Below are positions 22,366-33,377 of a stretch of DNA of 64,000 nucleotides, piece after piece. The stretch lies in assembly GCA_025399215.1 (NCBI GenBank), contig MU621110.1, forward strand, positions 1 to 64,000, read 5' to 3'. Source of the stretch: Globomyces pollinis-pini (Eukaryota > Chytridiomycota > Chytridiomycetes > Rhizophydiales > Globomycetaceae). The translations under genes were made by a program, and so were the position numbers. Below the pieces are notes generated by a model. It did no database searches, was not told where the DNA came from, and worked only from the letters and a program-made list of their open reading frames with translations. Position 1 is the first letter of the stretch, and the number at the start of each line of letters is the position of its first letter.

Positions 22366-24477
22366 CTATAACATTTTTTCATCAATCATTTCTTGATCTT
22401 CAATAGGTTTTGGTGTAGAATCCCTAAACAATAAACAATTAAAATAACTTACACTACAACATTTTCTTCAGCCCATGCTAAAATATCATCATCATCAGCT
22501 GTATCATCCTCATCATATTCACTTGTTTGATAATTTTTACCAATTCTAGATTTCATATTTTCATTATCTTGTGGTTGTAATTCTGTTGGTGCATCATAAA
22601 AATCTTCTTCATCAGTTGCTATTTGATCAAGACCATATCGTTCATTATTGGTTGTTGGCATCCATAAATAAGCTAATAGTTGAAGAAATAAATGATTTAC
22701 CAACTGAAACAAAGGTGATGAAGAATAGGATATTTAATGAACCATCTAAAAGCATCCATCTCCATTTCCATTGATTGATAATCCAACTCTCTTCATTACG
22801 ATGTGAAATATTGATCTAAAATCAAAATAATTCATTGTACTGAATTTGCAATTAGGATTCCAAATGTTCCAAAAATGGTTGATGCTAAAATCCACCATAA
22901 CCCTAAACATCAATAAACATTGAATATCAAACTTTTATACATGGTAAGTTTAATAATCTGTCTTCTAGTTTCTAAATGTTGCATTGTATCGTTTAATCCA
23001 CCCATAATCCTATCGTTAAAACAGATACTGTCATACCACATATAAAAAATAGTCATGGTAAATGATAATGGTAACGTGAGGAGAAAAACAGGATTAGAAT
23101 TCACATCATCACTCATCAACGTTCCTAAAAAAATAAAATATGGAATTTTTATACCAATAGCATATAATACATTAAAGAAGAAATGGGAGCCTGCCAAAGC
23201 TAAACACCGATTCATTGTAGTTCCAAGAGTAGGTCTATTTGATTAAAACTAATTCATGTACTTCACAACTCCATATCCAAGTGATACGATCAACAACATA
23301 AATAAAGAAAGGGAGGTTCTGGCAGCATTCAATATAGCCATAATAGTCAACAAAGATTTTGCTATCATTATAAAAAACCATTTTACAAATTTCCCCAGTT
23401 TCATTATAATTTTCAAAGAATCCATAATTGAATGCCATTTCCACAACCAGGAATGCAATCACTCCTGATACATAATGTTGAATAGGAAGTAATTGCTAAA
23501 TACTGATGAATATAAAAATATTCTTACCCTCCAATGCATAAACGATACAATCATCCATGATACACCAATAATAGAGTACAATACAGACATTGTCGCATAA
23601 AACTAATTCGATATAAATTCATTCAAATGTTACTGGTAATGATGGGTAAAAGATTGCTGGAAGTAATCCATATGGATTCGTTAATATAAAGTTTGTTGTA
23701 AAATCTCGTACATCTTCTTGTGTGGAAGAGGATATATAGATACAATATAAACTGGATACTTCCACATTATATTTAATTTTAATTAATTTCGGATCAACTG
23801 GTACACTTCCAATACTTCTATGTGTAATTGAAGATAATTGTTTCAACTTTTCATCATGATTGGATAATCTAGAATGAATTGCTCCATCTGATGATAATTT
23901 CGAACTATTTGAATTCACGTTATTTGTATTTTCAGGTATTTCAATTGATGATGGAAGTATTTCTTCAGTTAATGATGATGAAGTGTTTTTTTGAACTCCC
24001 CTAAATTGATATTAAACTCATTATCTAATACCTAAACAGGTTATTAAGATTGTAATGTACCATTTAACATTCTGATTTAAAACTGGGGTTGTAGAATTTT
24101 TAATCAAATGAAATGCTCCAAGCTTTTGATTAATTAGAATCCATTTACCTGTTTATAAAATGAATACCAAATTAGATACCTCTGATTCTAAACATTGACC
24201 TTTTTTAACCATCTCCTCTGAACATAACAATAAATCAGAGAATCCATTTGAAAATTCAAAATTGTATCTATCCTCAAAAGCAAAGACAGCAACTGCTAAT
24301 GAACCAGATTCAGAAACTGGTTTAATTTCAACTGTAATTTGAGGTTGTTTTCCAGCAATATCTTTAGTACTATATACTGGAGCACATTCTGAAGTATCGT
24401 ATTGAATCTATTGTCAAGTTGTATTGATTTACAAAGTTTTGTGCTAATACTGAGGTCAGTAACACGGAGATGAACAT
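22366..24477 (-). CDS. TMEM87/PTM1-type (GOST) seven-TM Golgi protein
   Basis: Starts with a short signal peptide (MFISVLLTSVLAQ), then a luminal beta-rich domain of about 250 residues with a Ser-rich insert. A seven-helix bundle follows: FYATMSVLYSIIGVSWMIVSF, then ILNAARTSLSLFMLLIVSLGYGVVKPTLG, which is diagnostic of the TMEM87/GPR107/PTM1 group. The tail contains LWMPTTNNERYG and an acidic cytosolic end with DILAWAEENVV, matching TMEM87. Such proteins recycle between Golgi and endosomes. About a dozen introns of 25-32 nt, plus two double-length introns (57 and 60 nt) that split into two units each. Start and stop exons are hand-modelled. Confidence 0.8.
24001..24060 (-). other. double intron (29 + 31 nt) in the TMEM87-like gene
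   Basis: Phase between NVKW and GVQKN needs the whole 60 nt removed. Read on the minus strand, 24032-24060 (GTACAT...TTTAG) and 24001-24031 (GTATTA...TTTAG) abut as AG|GT. Confidence 0.65.
24123..24179 (-). other. double intron (31 + 26 nt) in the TMEM87-like gene
   Basis: Phase between ESE and LGAFH needs the whole 57 nt removed. On the minus strand, 24149-24179 (GTATCT...AACAG) and 24123-24148 (GTAAAT...AAAAG) abut as AG|GT. Confidence 0.6.
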
Positions 24478-24950
24478 GAAAATGTGAAAAGAAACAAACA
24501 CAGAGTTTATCGTGACGTGATGTACAAATGAGGACTTGGCGATTTATTGGTATGTTATGGGTCTTACAATGTGGTATAGTATTTGGAATTTAATTGAAGA
24601 AGCATAGTTCCTAGTAAAAACTGTTGGCAAAGAGGACACGCTGTTATACGTTACTATGTATACTTGATCGTGAATTTGGTACTGCTATAAACAGCTATAC
24701 GCAATGGATCTTGAGTATGATAAATCAACAACACAATGGTATACATCATCTGTCGCCAATCAATATAGTGACTTTCAAAGATTGATAATAATGGTTTCGT
24801 TTCTTAGTTGAATGAAATCTTTAAGAATTCATACTAATTTTAATTTGAAGTAGATACAAAGTGATTAAAAATAACTGATATATAAAGACAAAAAAATCTA
24901 GTCCAGAAAGATATAAATTGGGTTGTCAATCAAAAGAATAAAAGGTACAA
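24478..24950. other. intergenic, nothing recognised
   Basis: Promoter side of the TMEM87-like gene and 3' flank of BUD20. No further gene supported. Confidence 0.5.
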
Positions 24951-25367
24951 TTAATTCAATCCAGCAGCAGCTTCAGCTTCTTTCTGAGTATATGGCTTTT
25001 CAGTCAACAGAATTTTAACTCTAGAAATGAATAAAACTGATTCCAATACCTTCGTTTATGTAATTTTGTTTTTAAATGGTTTACAAAAGCATCATTAGCA
25101 ACAAAATGTCTTGAACACTGAATGGTTAAAAGAACACATTGACATACCTCTACACAATAATGTTGACCGAATCCAGGTAATTCAGGATCCACAGCTTGAT
25201 TTTGTAATTTTATTTTATTTTCTGGCTTCATATCTTCAAATATATTATCCAAATCTCTCGTTCTAGGAATCAATGTCGTTGAATGCATACCTGGCTTTGG
25301 TTTTCAAACCTCTTTTGATATCTCTAATTCCATGATGAGAACGTTTTCTTCCTACTTTTGGGCCCAT
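24951..25367 (-). CDS. BUD20: BUD20/ZNF593 zinc-finger ribosome-biogenesis factor
   Basis: Four exons with introns of about 28-30 nt. The start MGPKVGRKRSHHGIRDIKRGLKTKAR is the typical basic N-terminus. Then comes ELPGFGQHYCVECSRHFVAND, a C2H2 finger C-x2-C-x12-H-x5-H, ending LHKRR. The C-terminal element PYTQKEAEAAAGLN is the Bud20 signature. Bud20 is a shuttling pre-60S factor needed for export of the large subunit. The start is 69 bp from the divergent gene at 25437. Confidence 0.9.
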
Positions 25368-25436
25368 TATTGAAAAACAAAAAAGAAAAAAAAAAAAGAA
25401 AAAAAAAATTATAGAGTTTCACCATTCCAAAACAGA

Positions 25437-26834
25437 ATGCAAAGTAAATTTCAACAAGAACTTCAAATGAAGTATATGAAAGATCTAGAAGAGAGGATAG
25501 AGTTGATCAAACAAAAGATAGCTGGACAAGAAGAAATTATCAAAGATTATACCACAAAGATCCAGTCTGTTGTCAAAAAAGTTCAAGATACTCCTTGGGT
25601 ACAAGTCATTAGAAGTCAAAAACTGGATTATATTCCAACAATACAACATTGGAAGTATGTTTGTAGTTTAGTAGATGCTTGTTTACATGATCATGTTTGT
25701 ATTCCTCAAGATGCTATTGCAGGATTCTTACAATCTTTCTTTACTAAATTCAACAAAATGTCTCTAATGAATCCAAAAACACCTACATTCAGTTCTACCA
25801 ATCGATCAACTTTAATCAACCAGAGCGAGTTGAATACAATGTCTTTTACTGTATGGAATGAAATTATTCGAAGATTGATTCCAACATTTTTTGATTGTAT
25901 TTCCGATATATTAATGGGTAATGTAACTAATTCTCAGATTTAAAGATTCTATAAAAAAACAAGTCGAAACGTATGTGGTAGAACGATGTTTGGATATTGG
26001 AATCCCACTAAATAAAGTTTTAGTATTGGAAAATGAAGATGTTTATCAATATTTGGTAATTCTTGATTTTCAATTTAATTTGTTTAGATACCAAGTCCTT
26101 TGATTACTGAATTTTCTGAATGGTTTCAAGAGTATGTAGAAAAACCTTTAATTTCTCAACAATATGTTCAACAGAGTATTCAATAAATCAATTCAACTTT
26201 AGGTGTTGACATTCAAACTGAATTTTCTGGTCGAAATGTACCAGAACAAGAATTATCTAATTCTAATGGTTCACCTACCGATTCTTATCCAAGTGTGTCT
26301 GAAGAAGAACCATGTAATGCTTTACAAGGCGATACATATGATAAAGTTTCAAAACATAAATATTTCAAATCAGATATAGAACAAAACAATGATGATCAAA
26401 ATCTAACTGACCAACATGTGTCCACTTCTTCATTTTGTGATTTAGATGACATCAAAAAATCGCCAAAGCAAATGCGTCATGACGAATCAACAGGCTTGAA
26501 AAGTTGTTGTTAATGATGTAGAAATGAAGTCAAAAAAAATTAAAAGAATGCCAAGTCAAATCAAAAGAATCAATATCAAATATTTAAAACAAGATGATCC
26601 TGAATCTGAATTGGTACAAGGTAAGTGGTTTTGTTTTTTAAATTAGTAGAAGGGGAAGTTGTTGAAAACAAAGCTCTTGAAAATAATAGTTCCAATGATA
26701 GTTTGGTATGTAAAAGACCCAAAACTGAGCCATCTAGTCACGCATTGATAGGTATTGACACACATCTGGAGCATCTACGTCCACCAGGTTTTTACTTGAA
26801 CCAAACACATATTGGTACTAATAATACAGAATAG
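25437..26834 (+). CDS. uncharacterised protein with N-terminal coiled coil
   Basis: I do not recognise this family. Exons 25437-25917, 25946-26055, 26088-26175 and 26203 onward are supported by 27-32 nt introns and consistent phase. Residues 1-55 are a Glu/Lys/Gln-rich coiled coil (KYMKDLEERIELIKQKIAGQEE). Residues 55-220 are probably an alpha-helical folded region with TPWVQVIRSQKLDY and HWKYVCSLVDACLHDH. From about residue 230 it is polar, Ser/Asp/Asn-rich and probably disordered, with basic patches (KKIKRMPSQIKRI) that could be a nuclear signal. Near 26500 the join is uncertain: either a 19-nt intron or a 46-nt intron (donor about 26480) restores frame. Confidence 0.6.
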
Positions 26835-27033
26835 CTTAAATAATGTATATAAACAGACAAATACAAAGTGTGGTTGTTTTGAATTTTGAATTGGTGAAGT
26901 TGCAATGATCAAGGACAATTCGTATCGACAATCACCCAATCCAATTCTATTCATAAAAAGTATAAAAATCCAATTGTGTATAATTGAGTAATAAAAGTTT
27001 TATTGAGCAATAAAAGGTAGAATGATATGTGTT

Positions 27034-27547
27034 CTATACAGCATTGGCAGCAGGTTGTTTTGATTTGCGTTTCGATTGCCAATCGTTTACAGCAGATTTA
27101 ATAGCATCTTCAGCCAACACTTTAAAAAAATTAGAATTGAAAAAAAAATTACTAGAACAATGAAGTTTAACGGGAGGTAATGATAATTCTTTAGCAATAT
27201 CGACGTTTGTTATTTTCATAGCATCCCAAACAGTTAAACCTTTAATTTTTTCAGTGACTAATGAACTTGAAGCGATAGCAGATCCACAACCAAAAGTTTT
27301 AAATTTGACATCTTTAATTTCACCCGTTACATCATCGACTAATATTTGTAATTTCATGACATCACCACAAGCAGGAGCACCTTTTTTTATTAATAATTAA
27401 TTGATTACCAACTAAACCCGTACCAACATTAATATCTTTTTTGTTTAAAGAGCCAACATTTCTTGGAGCATTATAATGGTCTAGTACTTTATCATGATAA
27501 GATCTTGATTTGATATTTTTTGGAATGAATGATTTAATTCTGAACAT
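27034..27547 (-). CDS. ISU1: mitochondrial iron-sulfur cluster scaffold Isu1/IscU
   Basis: Three exons; introns of 28 and 33 nt. A basic presequence (MFRIKSFIPKNIKSR) precedes the IscU domain. All cluster-ligand positions are present: Cys in APACGD, the GCGSAIASSS loop and HCSMLAEDAI. The LPPVK chaperone-binding motif for the mitochondrial Hsp70 is intact. The scaffold assembles [2Fe-2S] clusters on Cys-persulfide sulphur supplied by Nfs1. Length (about 150 residues) is normal. Confidence 0.95.
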
Positions 27548-27792
27548 TTTTTAAAAATGAAAAGGAAAGATTGAAATCGATTTGAAAATCCAAATGAATT
27601 TGATTGGTGCATTTTTCCGATGGCTGGATTCAAGCCTGGTCCACCTTAAAACTCACAAAAATTCATGTTGGAACGAATGAATTTCATTTCATTTCATTTG
27701 ATTAAAGATTTGAATTCATTAAAGATTTTGATTTAAATTTCATTTAAATTTCATTTGATCAAAAAGAGAAAAAACACGTCAATTGAAAGTCT

Positions 27793-28564
27793 TTATTGTA
27801 GAAAAGATCGCATAATAGACCCTTGGGCTGATTTCCATACTTGACTTAAAGTTTGATCGGCAATAGGAATAGATGAACTATCAGTTCCTTGTTTACTCAC
27901 TCGTGATGCTATAGCACTAGCATCCGTTTCAAGTATAACACTATCCAATTATTTAAATATTCATTTACCCATCATCTATAGTTTCATCCAATGCTAATAA
28001 TACGGTATCCATATTCTCTAAAATAGTACGTTTTTCAATTTGACTCCTATAAAGTTATAAATAACATAAAATACTTTAATAATATCCCTAAAGCTTCTGC
28101 AAATGATAATAATACTCCAGATAACATAATCTCATTTTCATCTAATCCTCCCAATACATAAATAAACACATCCACAATGGGTTTATAAATGACTATTAAA
28201 TTTTCGAATAAAATAATATCACCTATCATTAAATAATCAATCAAAGGATGTTATTGATAATAAAAGTAATAGTACGTTATTGATGATATACAAGTAATAG
28301 TAATAATACTTACTAGATGACTTTTTGGTTTTTTCAAATAAATTCTTCTCCAACTTTGCTTGATCTTTTAATTCTTTACAGTAATATTTTGATAATACTT
28401 TCTTTCCTTCACTATCAATTATCAATACTGCTTTGATAGAAATAAGATTCTTTAATTGTTAGTTGATGCCTTTTGTTACCTATAATTTATTAAAAGGTTT
28501 ATCAATACCTAAGTACGTTAATCTTTGATGACTTTACTAGATTAATATGATTTTTTTGAACCAT
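27793..28564 (-). CDS. RET3: coatomer zeta subunit (COPI)
   Basis: A longin-like small coatomer subunit. It runs MVQKNHINL, ISIKAVLIIDSEGKKVLSKYY, EKNLFEKTK, ILFENLIVIYKPIVDVFIYVLGG, LDENEIMLSGVL, LENMDTVLLALDETIDDGVILETD, then DQTLSQVWKSAQGSI near the end. These match zeta-COP through its full length (about 170 residues). It forms the zeta-gamma half of the AP-like COPI core in Golgi-to-ER transport. Introns: an 88-nt first intron made of three units, a single 91-nt intron near 28220-28310, and two of 27-28 nt. The ATG lies 33 bp from the divergent rhomboid-like gene. Confidence 0.9.
28450..28537 (-). other. triple intron (29 + 29 + 30 nt) in the zeta-COP gene
   Basis: Removing 28450-28537 joins the first exon (28538-28564) in phase to the start of the longin fold. 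On the minus strand the stretch reads as three consecutive GT...AG units, 28509-28537, 28480-28508 and 28450-28479, with AG|GT at both internal joints. Each unit carries a TAAC- or TTAAT-like branch site. Confidence 0.7.
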
Positions 28565-28597
28565 GTAAAGAAGGAAAATAATTTTCACTCTCAATAC

Positions 28598-29751
28598 ATG
28601 GATCGTAATTCAGTAAAATTTATAATGATTTTGATGGGTTTGTTATGGATCAGTAACCCAACAAAAGAGTCTTTCAAGTATCGTAAGGCTATAATCTAAA
28701 TCGGGTAGGTAAAGTTATCTATCAAAATTATGGTTTATTTTCTACTATCAAAACTTCTTCAAATGATATTTACATTGGTTTTTTATCAAATTGGTTGTTG
28801 GTTTCTTTAAACTCTTTTTCAAAAGTATTGGATTGGTTTCATCAATTTTCCCCTGATTCAGATTATGTGACTTGTCTTTATGGTACATGGACAAAATTTA
28901 ATCAGATAGGTTATAATATTCCTTATGTTGGTTGCGTTTGTTTGCCTAGTTATCATGGACGCGCTTGTCATCTACCCATCAAAGGGTTCACCAGAATTTG
29001 GAAAGATATCCTATTTCCAATAATGGAAAAAATTCACGACACTTTCAAGTTTGATAAAACGCTATTGAATTATTATACCATTCAGGAATGTATATTGGGT
29101 ATTCCTACCGAATTTTTATCACCTACAATCAGACATTTTGGAAAATCACTGAAACTTGATAATCTTGGTAACAAATGGTCTCTACTTGAAATACTTGTTC
29201 TTTTAAATGTGATCAGTTTTATATCCTACCAAATAATTTTATGGATCAGATCCATCAGACTTAAACATCAAATGAAAAAGTATATGACTGTCAATTGGTA
29301 TGATACAATTTCACATCGTCATTATATCTCTTTGATTTCATTTCCTTTTTTTCATCCAAGTTTCTTACAATTTATTGATGTCATGTTACGATACTATACT
29401 CTAGTACCCCAAGTATATACCTTCTTTGGGTCTCTGGTTGATTTCATTTCATTTTATGTGGCAAGCACATTATCCGTTTCGGCTGGATTTCTTTTGTACC
29501 ATAAACGAAATGGACGAAATTGGGAATATCGCGAACTTTATGGTAGTAATGCCATCATAACTGCCATGCATATGCTACTAATGTGTCAGATGAAGAGTTG
29601 GGAACATATCCATGCATATTACTTGGAAGAGTTTGTAACCCATTTATTACATTGTTTGTCATTTGAAGGTAACATTGATCTTGGAAGTCATTTGGGAGCA
29701 ATGGTTGGAGTTGTTTTGTACTATAATGTGTTTCAGTATATCCGATCGTGA
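28598..29751 (+). CDS. rhomboid-like multi-pass membrane protein with EGF-like segment
   Basis: Two exons (28598-28682, 28709-29751; 26-nt intron), about 375 residues. An N-terminal signal-anchor (FIMILMGLLWIS) precedes a luminal/extracellular region with an EGF-like Cys pattern, CVCLPSYHGRAC. After a membrane helix (LLEILVLLNVISFISYQIILWI) come rhomboid-like helices. LYGSNAII occupies the catalytic GxSG position with Ser kept and the second Gly replaced by Asn. SHLGAMVGVV resembles the rhomboid helix-6 His motif. It may be an active intramembrane protease or a pseudoprotease. Family call is moderate and based on motif order. Confidence 0.6.
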
Positions 29752-30062
29752 CTCGTGTAGAAAGTGGTGATATTCAAAACTGAAGGGTAGTTTATGAAAA
29801 TTGTTGATCCAAAAGAACTTGTAATTAAATTTCGTGAATCAATAAAATTCAATAGTTTAAAAGAAGAGATTATTTGAAAGTTAACGGATAGGATATGATG
29901 CAATTGAAGATGCCTCTTCAACACAAAAAGATGGCTGAAACGGCAACTTAAGGGACCAAGTGTCGAAGCCTTGATTTTCACTAAAATGGTGTCACCAAAG
30001 CCCACCCCAAAAAGTAGTTTAAAAACCACCGTATTTTTCACTTTCCAAACACCTTATTTCCA
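29752..30062. other. intergenic, nothing recognised
   Basis: Between the rhomboid-like gene and the small unknown gene. A minus-strand open frame here has no homology I can recognise and overlaps flanks, so it is not called. Confidence 0.45.
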
Positions 30063-30449
30063 ATGACGATATCTTGCCAATCCACCACTCCAAAGTATAT
30101 CATCAAAGGATTTAAACCGTCATTTGAACATACTTATAAAACTACCCCGGCCATTCGAAGATCTTCATTACAACCGATGGTGACCAAACCTACTTATCCT
30201 ACTGATATTTTAAAACTTTCATCTTACAATGATAATACACTTTCTCAGTCTGACCAAGTATTGGTAGCAAATCAAACTCATTATTCTCCAGAATTGGAAT
30301 CATTAAAATTGATTACCCCCATGCAAAAGAAACAAATTGAAGCTAAAATCAATGGGGAGAATGTTCAAAAAGAGTTGTGTAGATATTCTAGGAAACAATT
30401 GAAACCAGTATTTTTAAATGGAAATACAGTAGAGAGGAGACTGTTTTAA
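30063..30449 (+). CDS. small uncharacterised protein
   Basis: 128 residues in a single open frame beginning MTISCQSTTPKYIIKGFKPSF. It is rich in Ser, Thr, Pro, Lys and Gln, without membrane segments or known motifs. A helical, charged part (PMQKKQIEAKINGENVQKEL) lies near the C-terminus. The ATG follows an AT-rich leader and codon use looks normal for the window, so it is probably real. No function can be given. Confidence 0.5.
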   Translation: MTISCQSTTPKYIIKGFKPSFEHTYKTTPAIRRSSLQPMVTKPTYPTDILKLSSYNDNTLSQSDQVLVANQTHYSPELESLKLITPMQKKQIEAKINGENVQKELCRYSRKQLKPVFLNGNTVERRLF

Positions 30450-31048
30450 TTCCCTGTATAGCAATTTTCTTTTTTATTCATTCCTCAAATACTTGTGATT
30501 TTTCATTTCTAATATATCTTATTGATTTCAATTCTATAGTTTGATCTGTTGTTTAATTATCTGTCTTTGGACTCATTGACACGTCACCTGACTGTTGTGT
30601 TTATACTTTCATATGTTTACCACAAGACCAATCCATACATTCGAGGATACCTTTGATTAAATTACCAAGGATATGACCTTTATAATTTGATCTCCATTCT
30701 GTTATACATATTAGTATCAGCTACTATACAAAACAACCCTTAATACAAACTCAATAGGTGATGGCTTCAGTCTGTTCATTACTGGCTTTACTTGAGCCAT
30801 GTACAAGAGACTTTCAAATTGAAGAATGAATGGTCATGATCCTAATAGTTGTAATAACCAGTCATCATTAAAGTGATTTTTTATCATATTGCATGTAATA
30901 ATGAATAACAAGTTTATCCAGTTGGGCTTTTCAGATACATTTATCATCATGACGAAAAACTTACTTGATGTCTGTTCTATTCTGATACCTTACAAATGTA
31001 TATCTATATAGTAGTTTGACAATAGTAAAATAACAAAGTATATGAATT
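30450..31048. other. convergent intergenic region, nothing recognised
   Basis: 3' flanks of the small unknown gene and of LSM2. No open frame or RNA gene supported. Confidence 0.5.
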
Positions 31049-31419
31049 TTATTTCTGTTGATTTTGAGCTTCTTTCCTAGCTGCATCCTGTAACAACTCT
31101 GTATCAACCAAATGTGCTGGTAACTTTACATAACGAACAACAGAACCTCTAATAAATGAATTTTTGACAGCCATCTAACCATCAATGATAATATTCATTT
31201 ACCATATGAGGGAAATTCTTTTGATCTTTTACAACAATATTATCTAATTTAATATTCAAGAATTGATCAACTGATAGTAGAGTTCCTAATTTATTTAGTT
31301 CAAATGATTCAAAACCTGTGATGGATAGATCATTCTTGAGTTCCACTGTTACTGTATTTCCTACCAGTGTCTTGAAAAATGAATAGAATAACTATCATTA
31401 ATGTCTACATCTTTACCAT
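31049..31419 (-). CDS. LSM2: Sm-like protein Lsm2
   Basis: Four exons, 95 residues, the exact family length. The first coding exon is only the ATG (31417-31419), followed by a 25-nt intron. Then come LFYSFFKTLVG, TVTVELKNDLSI (Sm1), LSVDQFLNIKL and FIRGSVVRYVKLP (Sm2), and the tail DTELLQDAARKEA. These features are diagnostic of Lsm2, part of the Lsm1-7 and Lsm2-8 rings in mRNA decay and U6 snRNA binding. Introns are 31392-31416, 31286-31315 and 31175-31202. Confidence 0.95.
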
Positions 31420-31792
31420 TTCTGTTGGAAACCCTTACATTTTTTCTTTTTTTTTATACATCAAATCATCTTGATGTCAATAGTATTAAAATACTATCAT
31501 AATTGGTTGGAACAATCCTATTCAATGTTATCTAAATGAGACATTTGAAATTGTTGAAATTTCGTGCGTCTGGTATATAGAGTGTATTCATGTCGGAAAT
31601 TTACACCAAGTTCTAGAAAGAAGATTTGGAAAGGTTTTACTAAATGATTGAGATATTGAATATCTCAACCACGCCAATACCATATTCGCGTTTCTTGTCG
31701 TTCTCAGATATTGTTATAGATTTGTCAATTATTATCCAATATAAAGTCAAAAAGATTGAAAAATCTAATTCAATGGTCCATATATTCAATAT
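31420..31792. other. intergenic, nothing recognised
   Basis: LSM2 promoter side and 3' flank of the thioredoxin-like gene. Nothing further supported. Confidence 0.5.
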
Positions 31793-32991
31793 TTAACGTA
31801 TTAAACTAACTGGACTGGTTGTGACGGTCTTGACAGACTTTGTACTGACAACGATATTGCCATCGACAGGCTTTTTGGTTGTAATAGTCTTTTCCACTTT
31901 TGTAACAACTCTATATTGTGTTTTCATCAATGTTTCTAAAGCTTCTTCAATGGGATTTGCATAATCAACTGCTACAATAACACCATGATGGATAATCATC
32001 ATTGTTGGAATACCAGCCATTTTGGAGTCTTTGAATAGTTTTAAAAACACGGATTCCTGATCAATAATTGTTGTTAATGATAAACAATCTAATTCAGTCA
32101 AAGTTTCTTGAACTCGAGTTTGATCAACAGAATATTTTGAACTTAGATGATCAATATTTGCTGCTATGATTTGTAATGAATCACCAAATCTATTTTGATA
32201 TTCTATCAATTTTGGGAGAGCTTTTCGACATGGTGGACACCAAGTACCCCAAACTAACGTTAGTTACATATAGGTACTTACAATCAATCAAAACTACATT
32301 GGCTGGAGACTTTGAATTGTACCTGTTTTCATTCAAATAAGTAGCTTCTTCCAATAACTACACAAACGTTAATGAACAATCTGGTACATTGAAATTGAAA
32401 ATAGTGCCTACAAGTGGAGACACGAAATATCGTTTAGCAGCATCATTTTTGTCAATATAATCGATCATTTTCTTTAATTCATCAAAAAATGAATCATTCA
32501 CTGTACCAATCCAAAAAATGTAATCATTTGGTCCTACACCAATAAAGCAAGGTGTATCAGTATATTCACTTGATTCCCAAAACTCTTTCATTTGACCTGT
32601 TACATCAAGACAATGAGTCAAATTTGGTATATCAGGAATGATTGCTTTTAATTCAGATACAGTTTGATGACCATCAATATTGATTGAAATTAATTCTCCA
32701 TGTTCTCCCATTCTATCTTGTAAATCTAATGCTTGAATCCATAAATCAGATGTATTATCTTTCTCTGACCAAACTAAAATGAATAGAATATAAATTACAC
32801 ACAAAGATATGAGCTGATGGTAATTTTTCAGTCTTGTAAGGTGAACCATCCAAATATTGTAACTGAAATAAGGTTTTTATATCAAATATCTTCCATTGCA
32901 ATGGACTTTTCCAACCTTCTTTCAAATGTGGTTTAACTGTTGCAGATGGCAGTATACATACTCCATCTTTACATTCTAATTCAACTGTCAT
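31793..32991 (-). CDS. two-domain thioredoxin-like protein (nucleoredoxin/TlpA-like)
   Basis: Four exons. After about 60 residues, domain 1 has the thioredoxin layout (HIFVFWSEKD ... ISINIDG ... DTPCFIGVGPNDYIFWIG) but SEKD replaces CxxC, so it is redox-dead. Domain 2 has the active site FWGTWCPPCRKALPKL, followed by IIAANID and GIPTMMIIHHGVIV. The cis-Pro is in GIPT. The tail is Thr/Lys/Val-rich. Introns: 25 nt inside VFW, 30 nt after FNF, 28 nt just before FWGTWCPPC. The inactive domain may position substrates for the active one. No signal peptide; probably cytosolic. Confidence 0.75.
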
Positions 32992-33377
32992 GATGCTTTT
33001 TTTAATGTGGACATGGTTACTCTTTATATAGTCTCACATCACGCCATTTTGAAACGATATTGTACTCAAGGTGGGACGAAATGTTTTGTTAATTTAGATG
33101 TTGCTGGTTCATCTTGAACGTTGCTTTGAAGGACTTGCAAAAAAAAGGGTAAAACTACCAGTACATGTCATAGTTTACTACAAAATAGTATCAATTTGAT
33201 TTTGGTAATCTAAAATTATTCAGATTATTAGCAAGTATTGTCCTGCTTTTTTATTCCGCGTTTATACCAACAAAGTTTCTCCAAGCAAACAAACTCTCAA
33301 TTATAGTTCATTAAAAGAGAATAAGAAATTATGAATGTACCAGATGAATGTAAAGTATCATAAAATCACGATATTTA
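32992..33377. other. intergenic, nothing recognised
   Basis: Upstream of the thioredoxin-like gene and downstream of xylose isomerase. Nothing further seen. Confidence 0.5.

Noticed and set aside
29733..30041. 102-residue minus-strand open frame
   Set aside because: It overlaps the end of the rhomboid-like gene, has no recognisable motif and no splice or start context.
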